Source of the DNA: Candidatus Cloacimonadota bacterium | GTDB taxonomy: Bacteria > Cloacimonadota > Cloacimonadia > Cloacimonadales > Cloacimonadaceae | Direction of reading: 5' to 3' | Assembly (NCBI GenBank): GCA_023228285.1 | Contig: JALOBM010000102.1 | Span: forward strand, 1 to 6,275 | Length of the DNA stretch: 6,275 nt | Shown here: positions 1 to 6,075 of the stretch, one piece after another | Position numbering within the stretch: the first letter of the stretch is position 1 | How the letters are laid out: each line of letters opens with the position of its first letter | Notes under the pieces: model-generated | What the model was told of the DNA's origin: nothing | Database searches by the model: none | Seen by the model: only the letters and a program-made list of their open reading frames with translations | Translations under genes and position numbers: made by a program

Positions 1-79
1 TCCTGGATTTTCCTCAGACATCCATTAACAATTCAGGAATGTTCAATCGATGCAATTCTGAGATGTGTTGGTAATCAAC
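1..79. other. Window edge beyond the terminator; no supported gene
   Basis: Two weak possibilities exist and neither is convincing. On the minus strand an ATG at 21-19 would begin a protein MSEENPG that runs off the window; it has an in-frame stop just upstream (27-25), but no clear Shine-Dalgarno site and no evident promoter between it and the terminator. On the plus strand, frame 3 is open from the edge to a TAA at 72-74 and could be the last codons of a convergent gene, but its predicted tail, rich in Asn, Cys and Met, looks non-coding. Sequence to the left is required to decide. Confidence 0.2.
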
Positions 80-111
80 AAAAGAAAACCGGGACCATCT
101 TTAGTTCCGGT
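80..111 (-). terminator. Rho-independent terminator at the end of the operon
   Basis: Read on the minus strand, ACCGGAAC (111-104) pairs with GTCCCGGT (95-88) in an 8-base stem with one A/C mismatch and an 8-base loop. The T-rich run TTTTCTTTT (88-80) follows directly. The stem begins about 21 bases after the stop codon of the PASTA gene, which is where an intrinsic terminator is expected. On the plus strand the same hairpin is not followed by a good T run, so it is oriented for the leftward genes. It marks the likely 3' end of the six-gene transcript. Folding energy was not computed. Confidence 0.8.
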
Positions 112-132
112 ATCTTGAATATTTATCCAGCC

Positions 133-705
133 TTACAAGCCTTCACCATCCAACCAATCCAGACTATCCGGGAGAGGTTCCGGTCCTTTACTGAGGCTTA
201 GTCTTACCATGCTGCGTTTCTCAATTCTCGTATGAGCTGAAGGCATAGACCTCACTACTGTATTTCGGGGATATCTGTCGCTGTATACGGAATCCACAAT
301 GGTGCTACGCAAATCATAGTTCCTCAACGTGAGCATTGCCTCCTGATAACCAGTGCCCAAGACATCTGGTACCTTGATCATCTTACTGCCTTTGCTTATT
401 ACCAGATATACTGTACCGTCCTCTTTAATCCTTGAACCTGGAGCCGGTGATTGATCCATAACTACATCCAATTTCATAGTCTCACTAAATACAGAATCCT
501 TTACTACCGGGTGCAGCTTCAATTCCTGCAAGATGCGTTTGGCTTGAGTCAAGGCCAATCCGGTTACCTCTGGAGTTTCAAGCGTCTCTGCCCCTCCCAA
601 CAGCAAAGGCAGGATGATCTGACTGAACAGGAAGGCAGTTACGAAGATGATCCCTACTCCAATTCCTATTACATAGCCCCATTGTTTCGCTTTTTTACTG
701 GCCAT
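133..705 (-). CDS. Membrane-anchored protein with two PASTA domains
   Basis: This 190-residue protein has a short basic N-terminus (MASKKAKQ), one hydrophobic membrane segment at about residues 10-36, and two PASTA repeats at about 42-106 and 108-174, ending in a short acidic tail. The first repeat is canonical, with the QSPAPGS turn at 85-91 and the VYLVISKG end strand at 99-106. The second keeps the entry motif KVPDVLG and the end strand VRLSLSKG, but has MPSAHTR where P-x-PG-T is expected. PASTA domains bind uncrosslinked peptidoglycan or muropeptides, usually as the external part of Ser/Thr kinases or penicillin-binding proteins; here there is no kinase or transpeptidase. The inferred topology is N-in with the repeats in the periplasm or outside the cell. 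The start is supported by AGGAG at 711-715, five bases upstream. It is the last gene of the operon, 8 bases after rsmB. Its specific role is unknown; a wall sensor or scaffold is an inference. Confidence 0.85.
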   Translation of the reverse strand: MASKKAKQWGYVIGIGVGIIFVTAFLFSQIILPLLLGGAETLETPEVTGLALTQAKRILQELKLHPVVKDSVFSETMKLDVVMDQSPAPGSRIKEDGTVYLVISKGSKMIKVPDVLGTGYQEAMLTLRNYDLRSTIVDSVYSDRYPRNTVVRSMPSAHTRIEKRSMVRLSLSKGPEPLPDSLDWLDGEGL

Positions 706-713
706 GTCTTCTC

Positions 714-2030
714 CTACTTATTCTTCTGCATTTTTGCTGCAAAAGCACCATCCATATGATGCTTGAAAGGGATGGTCTTCAAATAACCGTTTTCGGTATA
801 TTCTGCATTAATTATTGTATCTGCAGGGACTAAGCGGAATTTGGGATTCTTCGCCAGGAATCTGGCAATCTGCTCTTCATTCTCTTTCGGATTCATGGTG
901 CAAGTGGAATACACCAGATATCCTTCGGGAGCAACGAAGTTCGCTGCTCGTTCCAGAGCTTTTTCTTGAAGTTTCACCAGTTCCACCACATCGTTGTGAG
1001 CCTGCCAGCGCAGATCGGCTTTACGTGAAAACACTCCCCAACCAGAGCACGGAGCATCCACCAACACTCTATCGAAAGCAGGTGCCACTGGTCCGTAGGT
1101 CAGTGCATCGCTTACTACCTGGATGATGTTCGTAAGCTGCAGTCTGTCAGCTGCTTGTTTCAAAAGCTTCATCTTTTTGGGAATCTTATCCACAGCCACA
1201 ATCTCTCCAGTGTTGTTCATTCTTTCCGCAATGTAAGTGCATTTTCCACCGGGAGCAGCAAAAAGGTCCAACACGGATTGTTCTTCTTTGGGATCCAAAA
1301 GCTCCACCACCAAGGCAGCTGAAGTATCCTGAACGGAGAAATATCCTTCTGAAAATGCCACTTCGCCCAGAACTTCTGCACTCTGATGAGTGTGAAACAT
1401 CATTCTACTTGCCGAGCAAGGTACAATTTCGATATCACGCCTTTTGAAATAGCTCAATAACTTCTCCGGACTGGTCGCAGTGGAGTTTACCCGGATGTGT
1501 AAAGCCGGATTTTCATTGAAATACATCGCCATATATTCTGTGGATTCTTCCCCCCACAAATTAATCCAGGTGCGGATCAAATCCGGCGGATAAGAGTGTT
1601 CATACGCTATTCGCAATGCCGGATCATCGGGATAAACAGTTTTATCTTCTTTGATATAAGCTCTCAATACAGCGTTCACAAAGTCTGCGACGTTCTCGGA
1701 CAGCACTTTCTTGGCCAGCTCCACTGTTTCATTCACAGCAGCATGATCCGGTATGGTATCCAGATAGATTATCTGATACAAACCCAGATACAGCATGATC
1801 TTGATCTTGAGATCAGTAGCTTCATATTTCTTCTTTTCGGTATAATGTGAAAGAATGTAATCCAGCTTCTGCCGCATCTTGATCACACCCTTTACAGTGG
1901 TATAAAAGAGCCGGATATCCTCACCGGAAGTTTTCATTTTTTTAGCTCTTTGTTGCAGGAGAGTATCCGAAAACTCACTATTCTTGAACACCTTCAGAAT
2001 AGTGTTGTATGCTTCTTCCCTAAAGTTCAT
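714..2030 (-). CDS. rsmB: 16S rRNA (cytosine-967-C5)-methyltransferase RsmB/Sun
   Basis: This 438-residue cytoplasmic enzyme uses S-adenosylmethionine to make 5-methylcytosine in 16S rRNA (C967 in E. coli numbering). Residues about 1-130 are the all-helical NusB-like RNA-binding domain that separates RsmB from RsmF and other NSUN-type enzymes. The catalytic Rossmann domain follows, with the SAM-binding motif LDLFAAPGGK at about 254-263, an acidic residue at the end of beta-2 (AVDK, D281), DAPCSG at 325-330 and STCT at 375-378. By family knowledge Cys377 is the nucleophile and Cys328 assists product release; both are present. The C-terminus has the usual MDGAFAAKM strand. Length matches the family (about 430-450). 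Its ATG overlaps the ruvA stop by four bases (ATGA), and an AGAGG site lies just before it inside ruvA, which fits translational coupling. rsmB is more often found with def/fmt, so its place after ruvA is somewhat unusual. Confidence 0.95.
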   Translation of the reverse strand: MNFREEAYNTILKVFKNSEFSDTLLQQRAKKMKTSGEDIRLFYTTVKGVIKMRQKLDYILSHYTEKKKYEATDLKIKIMLYLGLYQIIYLDTIPDHAAVNETVELAKKVLSENVADFVNAVLRAYIKEDKTVYPDDPALRIAYEHSYPPDLIRTWINLWGEESTEYMAMYFNENPALHIRVNSTATSPEKLLSYFKRRDIEIVPCSASRMMFHTHQSAEVLGEVAFSEGYFSVQDTSAALVVELLDPKEEQSVLDLFAAPGGKCTYIAERMNNTGEIVAVDKIPKKMKLLKQAADRLQLTNIIQVVSDALTYGPVAPAFDRVLVDAPCSGWGVFSRKADLRWQAHNDVVELVKLQEKALERAANFVAPEGYLVYSTCTMNPKENEEQIARFLAKNPKFRLVPADTIINAEYTENGYLKTIPFKHHMDGAFAAKMQKNK

Positions 2031-2629
2031 TTTGCCCTCTGATACAGTCTCTTGATGATCTCCTTAATCAGGCTTTCCGCAGGCATTTGCAAGTCTTCCT
2101 CGCTTAGCATCTTCAGTTCCCTCTGTATAGCCTGACTATTGTAACCCAGTGCCAAAAGAGCCGTTTCCGCTTCCTGAAGCGAACCTTCTTCGCTGGATAT
2201 CTGATTATCTTCGATGTAATCCATCATGTTATGGATATTGTCTTTCAGTTCCACAATCATACGCTGCGCACTCTTTTTACCGATGCCGGGAACTCTGGTC
2301 AAGAGACCCTCTTCTCCGCTTCTGATGCTCTTCACGAAAGCGGAAATGCTAAGCGTGGATAACACCGAAATTGCTATCTTGGGCCCGATTCCGCTCACTT
2401 TGGTCAATTGAGCGAATAGTTCGCGCTCTGCCACTGTGTAAAAAGCGTATAAACGGGCATCGTCCTGACTAAGGTTGAGAGCCGTGTACAAAGAACACTC
2501 CTTTCCCGTTGACGGCAGCATCTCGTAAGTAGATACTGGGATCAACAACTCCCAGCCAATCCCCATGGTATCGATGATAGCTTGCATCGGGCTCTTGTGA
2601 ACCAGGATTCCTTTTATATAGTGGATCAT
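2027..2629 (-). CDS. ruvA: Holliday junction DNA helicase subunit RuvA
   Basis: RuvA (200 residues, normal length) forms tetramers that hold a Holliday junction in a square-planar form and load the RuvB motor for branch migration. The N-terminal OB-fold (about 1-64) begins with the typical MIHYIKGILV and contains the acidic pin QDDA (55-58) that separates strands at the crossover. Two helix-hairpin-helix motifs follow: TKVSGIGPKIA at about 76-86 and TRVPGIGKKSA at 111-121. After an acidic linker (about 139-153), domain III (about 154-200, with ETALLALGYNSQ) is the RuvB-binding part and looks intact, so a RuvB is expected elsewhere in the genome. The ATG directly abuts the ruvC stop codon (TAA-ATG) and no clear Shine-Dalgarno sequence precedes it, so translation probably depends on reinitiation after ruvC. 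The start is fixed by homology and by the stop just upstream. Confidence 0.96.
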   Translation of the reverse strand: MIHYIKGILVHKSPMQAIIDTMGIGWELLIPVSTYEMLPSTGKECSLYTALNLSQDDARLYAFYTVAERELFAQLTKVSGIGPKIAISVLSTLSISAFVKSIRSGEEGLLTRVPGIGKKSAQRMIVELKDNIHNMMDYIEDNQISSEEGSLQEAETALLALGYNSQAIQRELKMLSEEDLQMPAESLIKEIIKRLYQRAK

Positions 2630-3112
2630 TTACTTTTTATTCCATTTTATACGGTTAAAGTGAGTGGTAGCTATCGCAAGAGCATCATAGGCGTCATCGC
2701 GATTATCGGACTCTTTCAAGCTATATAGCTGATGTATCATATAGCGAATCTGCGCCTTGGTGGCATTTCCATTTCCCACCACCGCTTTTTTAACCTCTCT
2801 GGGACTATATTCCACGATTGGGATATTCTGCTGAGCCAAGGCCAATAAAACAACACCCCTGGCATGTCCCAAAGTAAAGATACTCTTGATGTGCTTTTGA
2901 AAAAACATGGATTCCACAGCGGCATAATCCGGTTTATACTCTTCCAAGACAGCCACGATAGATGAGTGCAAGAGCTTAAGTCTGTCCCCTAAAGAGTTTT
3001 CGCGGGTTACGTCAATTACTTGGCAACCCGCGGCTACTACTTTAATTCCCTCAGTTTGAATGAGCCCGTAACCACAGTAGCGACTACCGGGATCAATACC
3101 AACTATCATCAT
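2630..3112 (-). CDS. ruvC: Crossover junction endodeoxyribonuclease RuvC
   Basis: RuvC (160 residues as listed) is the dimeric, metal-dependent nuclease that cuts Holliday junctions symmetrically after RuvAB branch migration. The RNase H-like fold is recognisable from IVGIDPGSR at the N-terminus and DALAIATTH near the C-terminus. The four catalytic acidic residues are visible: Asp7, Glu67 (in AVESMFF), Asp140 and Asp143 (in DDAYDALAIA). It is slightly shorter than the E. coli protein (173) because of a short tail. Two adjacent ATG codons are possible starts: 3112-3110 overlaps the yebC stop by four bases, and 3109-3107 overlaps it by one. The AGGA motif at 3113-3116 touches the first ATG but lies three bases before the second, so the second (159 residues, MIVGIDPG) may be the one used. 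Either way the gene is coupled to yebC. Confidence 0.96.
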   Translation of the reverse strand: MMIVGIDPGSRYCGYGLIQTEGIKVVAAGCQVIDVTRENSLGDRLKLLHSSIVAVLEEYKPDYAAVESMFFQKHIKSIFTLGHARGVVLLALAQQNIPIVEYSPREVKKAVVGNGNATKAQIRYMIHQLYSLKESDNRDDAYDALAIATTHFNRIKWNKK

Positions 3113-3116
3113 TCCT
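3107..3116 (-). promoter_or_regulatory. Shine-Dalgarno AGGA and tandem ATG at the yebC/ruvC junction
   Basis: On the minus strand the junction reads AGGAATGATG. It contains the Shine-Dalgarno-like AGGA (3116-3113), ATG at 3112-3110, the yebC stop TGA at 3111-3109 and a second ATG at 3109-3107. The spacing favours initiation at the second ATG, although AGGA is close to the start codon in both cases. The arrangement couples ruvC translation to termination on yebC. Confidence 0.5.
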
Positions 3117-3858
3117 GATTTAGCTCTGCCATAACCTCATCGGAAAACTCGAAATTGGCATAGACCTTTTGGACATCGTCCAGGTCTTCCAGCATATCGA
3201 TCAGTTTCATCAGTTTTGCTGCAACATCGTCCGCATTCACGGTTGTCTTTGGTACTCTGGTCAGTTCAGCGTTTTCCACCGGAAATCCAGCTGTTTCCAT
3301 ATTTCCCAAAACTGTGTGGAAATCTCCTGGGGATGTGAATACTTCAAAGTACTCATCACCCGTTTCCACATCTTCCGCTCCAGCTTCCAATGCCTGCATC
3401 ATAAACTCTTCTTCATCCAGCCCGGTTACGGGGACATTGAAGTATCCCTTCAGGTCAAAATTCCAGGCCACCGAACCACTTTCAGCCAAGTTCCCTCCAT
3501 ATTTGGAAAAGGTGTGTCTCAGCTCCGCTACCGTGCGGTTTTTGTTGTCCGTCATCACATCGACAACAATGCCTACGCCGTTATGTCCATAACCTTCATA
3601 GGTGATCTCTTCATAGGTTGCGCCTTCGATCTCACCCGTTCCGCGCTTGATGGCGCGTTCGATGTTATCACGGGGCATATTGGCGTTTTTTGCAGCCAAA
3701 ATCGCTGTCCTCAGGCGAGGGTTTGTTTCAGGATCTCCCCCTCCGCCCTTGGCGGCCAGGATGATTTCCTTCACAATGCGTGTGTAGATCTTGCCGCGTT
3801 TTGCATCAGTAGCGGCTTTTTTGTGCTTAATCGTGCTCCACTTATTGTGTCCGGACAT
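3109..3858 (-). CDS. yebC: YebC/PmpR (TACO1) family protein
   Basis: This 249-residue cytoplasmic protein is a full-length YebC family member. It begins with the family signature SGHNKWSTIKHKKAATDAKR (2-21), followed by a Gly-rich turn (AKGGGGDP, 36-43) and MPRDNIERAIKRGTG (61-75). A second recognisable block is YEGYGHNGVGIVVDVMTDN at about 87-105, with NRTVAELRHTFSKYGG after it. The C-terminal half is acidic, as in other members. The family was first described as DNA-binding regulators (PmpR) and sits beside ruvC in many genomes. More recent work ties YebC and mitochondrial TACO1 to relief of ribosome stalling at proline-rich stretches, so the regulator label should not be taken as certain. 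The start is supported by AGAGG five bases before the ATG. It lies 15 bases after the EF-G-like gene and overlaps ruvC by four bases. Confidence 0.95.
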   Translation of the reverse strand: MSGHNKWSTIKHKKAATDAKRGKIYTRIVKEIILAAKGGGGDPETNPRLRTAILAAKNANMPRDNIERAIKRGTGEIEGATYEEITYEGYGHNGVGIVVDVMTDNKNRTVAELRHTFSKYGGNLAESGSVAWNFDLKGYFNVPVTGLDEEEFMMQALEAGAEDVETGDEYFEVFTSPGDFHTVLGNMETAGFPVENAELTRVPKTTVNADDVAAKLMKLIDMLEDLDDVQKVYANFEFSDEVMAELNQE

Positions 3859-3873
3859 AAATACCTCTTTCTT

Positions 3874-5931
3874 TTATTGAACGTCGTTATCCTGCCAAGC
3901 AGCCACTACTTTCTGAGTAATATCTTCGGGGACTCTCTCGTAATGAGAGAATTCCTGAGTAAAACGTCCTCTTCCCTGAGTGAAGGACTTCAGGGCAGGA
4001 TAATATGAGAACATCTCGGAGAGAGGCATCTGAGCATTCAGATACTGTTTCTTACCGTGTTGTTCCATACCCATGATGCGGCCTCTGCGAGTGGAAATAT
4101 CACCCATCACATCGCCCATATATTCATTGGGAACTATTATTACCAAATTGTGGATAGGCTCCAATAGGATTGGTTTGCATTTCTTGAAGCCTTCCTTCAA
4201 TGCCATGGAAGAGGCAATCTTGAAGGCCATTTCGGAGCTATCTACGTCGTGATAGCTACCATAATAAACTTCCACTGATACATCCACCACCTTGTAACCG
4301 GCGATGATACCTTTTTCCATGGTCTCCACCAGACCTTTTTCAATAGCGGGAATAAAGTTTGAGGGAATTACTCCGCCTACGATGGCATTGATGAACTGGA
4401 ATCCCTCTCCGCGCTCGGTAGGTTTGATGCGGAAGTAAACTTCGCCATATTGACCGCGTCCGCCAGATTGTTTTTTGTGGCGATACTGACTTTCTGCTCC
4501 GGCTGTGATGGTTTCCTTATATGGAATGCGGGGAACTTTGAGCTCAGCATCTACTTTATAACGGTTTTTCAGCTTCTTCAAAACCAAATGCAATTGCTGA
4601 TCGCCCATACCGGACAGCACGTTCTCATGGGTCTCCACATTCAATTCATACCGGATGGAAGGATCTTCGGCAATCACTCTTTGCAAGCTGGTGCCGATCT
4701 TGTCCTCATCAGATTGATTGACTGCTTTAATGGTCTGCCATGTTGTCGCTGAGGGCAATTCTACCGGTTTGATGGCATGACGCGCATTCAAGGCAACAAT
4801 ACTGTTCATCACTTTGGCATTCTTCAGCTTAACTAAAGCTCCGATCTCACCGGCGCGAATCTCACTGCAATCATGACGATTCTTCCCTACCAAAAAGTAC
4901 ATGTTTCCGGCTTTGTCTTTGGCTTCTTTCTCTGGAGTATAAAATTCGGTTCCCGTCTTCAGAGAACCGGAGAATATTCTCACATAAGCAAAATCGCCCA
5001 TACTGGGATCAGCATAAAGTTTGAAAATATAACCCAGAAGCTCGCCATCGGGGCTGCAAACGAATTCTTTGCTCTTGTCTCCTTCTACTAGTTCGATAGT
5101 CTTGCAGTCTTCAGGCGAAGGCAAATAGTCTATAACACCCTGTAAAAATGCCATCACGCCCACACCAGTTCCGGCGGAGCACACAAAGGCAGGGCTTACT
5201 TCACCCATGGCGATGGCTTTCTTGATACCCTTAATCAGATTCTCCTGACTCAACTCCATGTTTTCCAGAAATTCGTTTAGCAGATCTTCATCCGTCTCGG
5301 CAACAGCTTCCATCAGGTGAAGCCTGGCTTCTTCCATAGCGTCTTTCATGTTTGCGGGAACGTCTGTCTCACCAGCAGCAGTGATGGCTTTCTGACGAAT
5401 AACATCTACAACACCTTCGAAAGAACCTTCTTTACCAATGGGAATATGCACTCTGACAGGATTGATCCCGGCATTATCGTGAATAGCTTCCAGAGTCTTG
5501 TCATAGTCTGCATGTTCGTTGTCCATCCGGTTTACCAGAATTACTCTGCACTTGTTCTTACCTTCCAACTGCTCCAAAGCCAGTTCCAAACCGACCTCAA
5601 AACCACCAGCAGCATTGGCGACAACAACCACATTTTCCACAGCGTGTAGGGCAACTACGGTGTCACCCACGAAATCCGGATATCCGGGAGCGTCTAATAT
5701 GTTTATCTTATGATCTTTAAAATTCACAAAGCCGATGGACAATCCTAGAGACATCTTCTTGGCAGTCTCTTCCGGGTCAAAATCGAGTATGGTATTGCCT
5801 TCATCGATTTTTCCCAGTCTGTTTGTAGTTTTAGTTTGAAAAAAGATTTGTTCTGCCAAAGTTGTCTTTCCGGCGCCACTGGCTCCAACCAACATTAGGT
5901 TGCGTAACTTCTTCATTGAGTATTCTTTCAT
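3874..5931 (-). CDS. EF-G-2-type translational GTPase (EF-G paralogue)
   Basis: The 685-residue protein has all EF-G parts: G domain with G' insertion (about 8-275), domain II (about 290-385), domain III (about 395-470) and domains IV-V (about 475-685). GTP-binding motifs are GASGAGKT (16-23), DAPGY (80-84), NRMD (134-137) and SAG (252-254). Canonical EF-G has GHVDHGKT, an RGITI switch I and DTPGH. Here switch I is replaced by SLGLSIGF (61-68), and Tyr84 stands where the catalytic His should be. This pattern resembles the EF-G-2 clade represented by Thermus TTHA1498 (recalled, not searched), so the protein is probably a second EF-G and not the main translocase. Domains III-V retain HKKQSGGRGQYGEV (485-498) and the domain IV tip YHDVDSSEMAF (560-570), so ribosome binding is plausible. 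Its exact task is unknown. The first ATG is chosen because of GAGG six bases upstream; an alternative Met lies five codons later. It leads the operon. Confidence 0.9.
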   Translation of the reverse strand: MKEYSMKKLRNLMLVGASGAGKTTLAEQIFFQTKTTNRLGKIDEGNTILDFDPEETAKKMSLGLSIGFVNFKDHKINILDAPGYPDFVGDTVVALHAVENVVVVANAAGGFEVGLELALEQLEGKNKCRVILVNRMDNEHADYDKTLEAIHDNAGINPVRVHIPIGKEGSFEGVVDVIRQKAITAAGETDVPANMKDAMEEARLHLMEAVAETDEDLLNEFLENMELSQENLIKGIKKAIAMGEVSPAFVCSAGTGVGVMAFLQGVIDYLPSPEDCKTIELVEGDKSKEFVCSPDGELLGYIFKLYADPSMGDFAYVRIFSGSLKTGTEFYTPEKEAKDKAGNMYFLVGKNRHDCSEIRAGEIGALVKLKNAKVMNSIVALNARHAIKPVELPSATTWQTIKAVNQSDEDKIGTSLQRVIAEDPSIRYELNVETHENVLSGMGDQQLHLVLKKLKNRYKVDAELKVPRIPYKETITAGAESQYRHKKQSGGRGQYGEVYFRIKPTERGEGFQFINAIVGGVIPSNFIPAIEKGLVETMEKGIIAGYKVVDVSVEVYYGSYHDVDSSEMAFKIASSMALKEGFKKCKPILLEPIHNLVIIVPNEYMGDVMGDISTRRGRIMGMEQHGKKQYLNAQMPLSEMFSYYPALKSFTQGRGRFTQEFSHYERVPEDITQKVVAAWQDNDVQ

Positions 5932-5937
5932 GTTCTT

Positions 5938-5941
5938 CCTC
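5938..5941 (-). promoter_or_regulatory. Ribosome binding site of the EF-G-like gene
   Basis: GAGG (in CAGAGGAAGAACATG on the minus strand) lies six bases before the ATG at 5931-5929. The alternative downstream Met at 5916 has only AAAGAA-like sequence before it, so this site decides for the upstream start. Confidence 0.75.
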
Positions 5942-5983
5942 TGTATTAATCTCTGTTTTTAAAACTTCATTTTACGTTGCTGT

Positions 5984-6014
5984 ACAATAATTTTCGTACC
6001 TTGATAAGTGTCAA
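5984..6014 (-). promoter_or_regulatory. Candidate sigma-70-type promoter for the operon
   Basis: On the minus strand a perfect -35 hexamer TTGACA (6014-6009) is followed after 19 bases by TATTGT (5989-5984), which keeps the TAnnnT pattern of a -10 box. A start near 5977 would give a leader of about 46 bases before the ATG of the EF-G-like gene. The 19-base spacer is longer than ideal and the -10 box is only 4/6, so this is a moderate prediction. It is the best promoter-like pair in the only sizeable non-coding gap upstream of the six-gene cluster. Confidence 0.45.
6001..6014 (-). promoter_or_regulatory. FNR/CRP-like palindrome overlapping the -35 box
   Basis: The minus strand reads TTGACACTTATCAA, which matches the FNR-family consensus TTGAT-N4-ATCAA at 9 of 10 positions. 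It covers the -35 hexamer and would be centred near -30 relative to the predicted start, a position more suited to repression than activation. A single short match in an AT-rich gap can arise by chance, so this is only a candidate. Confidence 0.2.
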
Positions 6015-6075
6015 TGCTTTTATTTGTGCAAGTCTGCAAGCCATCATAGGAGACTGTTCAATACCTCCCACTTCA

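Noticed and set aside
1..201. Plus-strand frame 1 is open from the window edge to a TAG at 199-201.
   Set aside because: It runs through the terminator and into the 3' end of the PASTA gene on the other strand; the translated composition shows no domain.
451..759. Plus-strand open frame of 102 codons opposite the PASTA gene and the end of rsmB.
   Set aside because: It is antisense to a gene with clear PASTA motifs and gives a low-complexity product with no family features.
2737..2925. Second minus-strand open frame (62 codons) inside ruvC in another frame.
   Set aside because: RuvC catalytic motifs fix the real frame; the alternative is rich in Trp and Arg and is a frame shadow.
3169..4008. 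Long plus-strand open frame (279 codons) opposite yebC and the end of the EF-G-like gene.
   Set aside because: It is wholly antisense to two strongly supported genes, its product is rich in Cys, His and Phe with no recognisable domain, and it has no convincing ribosome binding site.
5967..6047. Minus-strand 26-codon frame (MMACRLAQ...) in the gap before the EF-G-like gene, possible leader peptide.
   Set aside because: GGGAGG lies 16 bases before its ATG, too far to serve it, and the frame contains the predicted promoter. It is more likely chance.
6049..6068. Weak hairpin GGAGGT ... GTCTCC on the minus strand after the partial upstream gene, considered as a terminator.
   Set aside because: The stem is six base pairs including two G-T pairs, and no T run follows, so it does not qualify as an intrinsic terminator.
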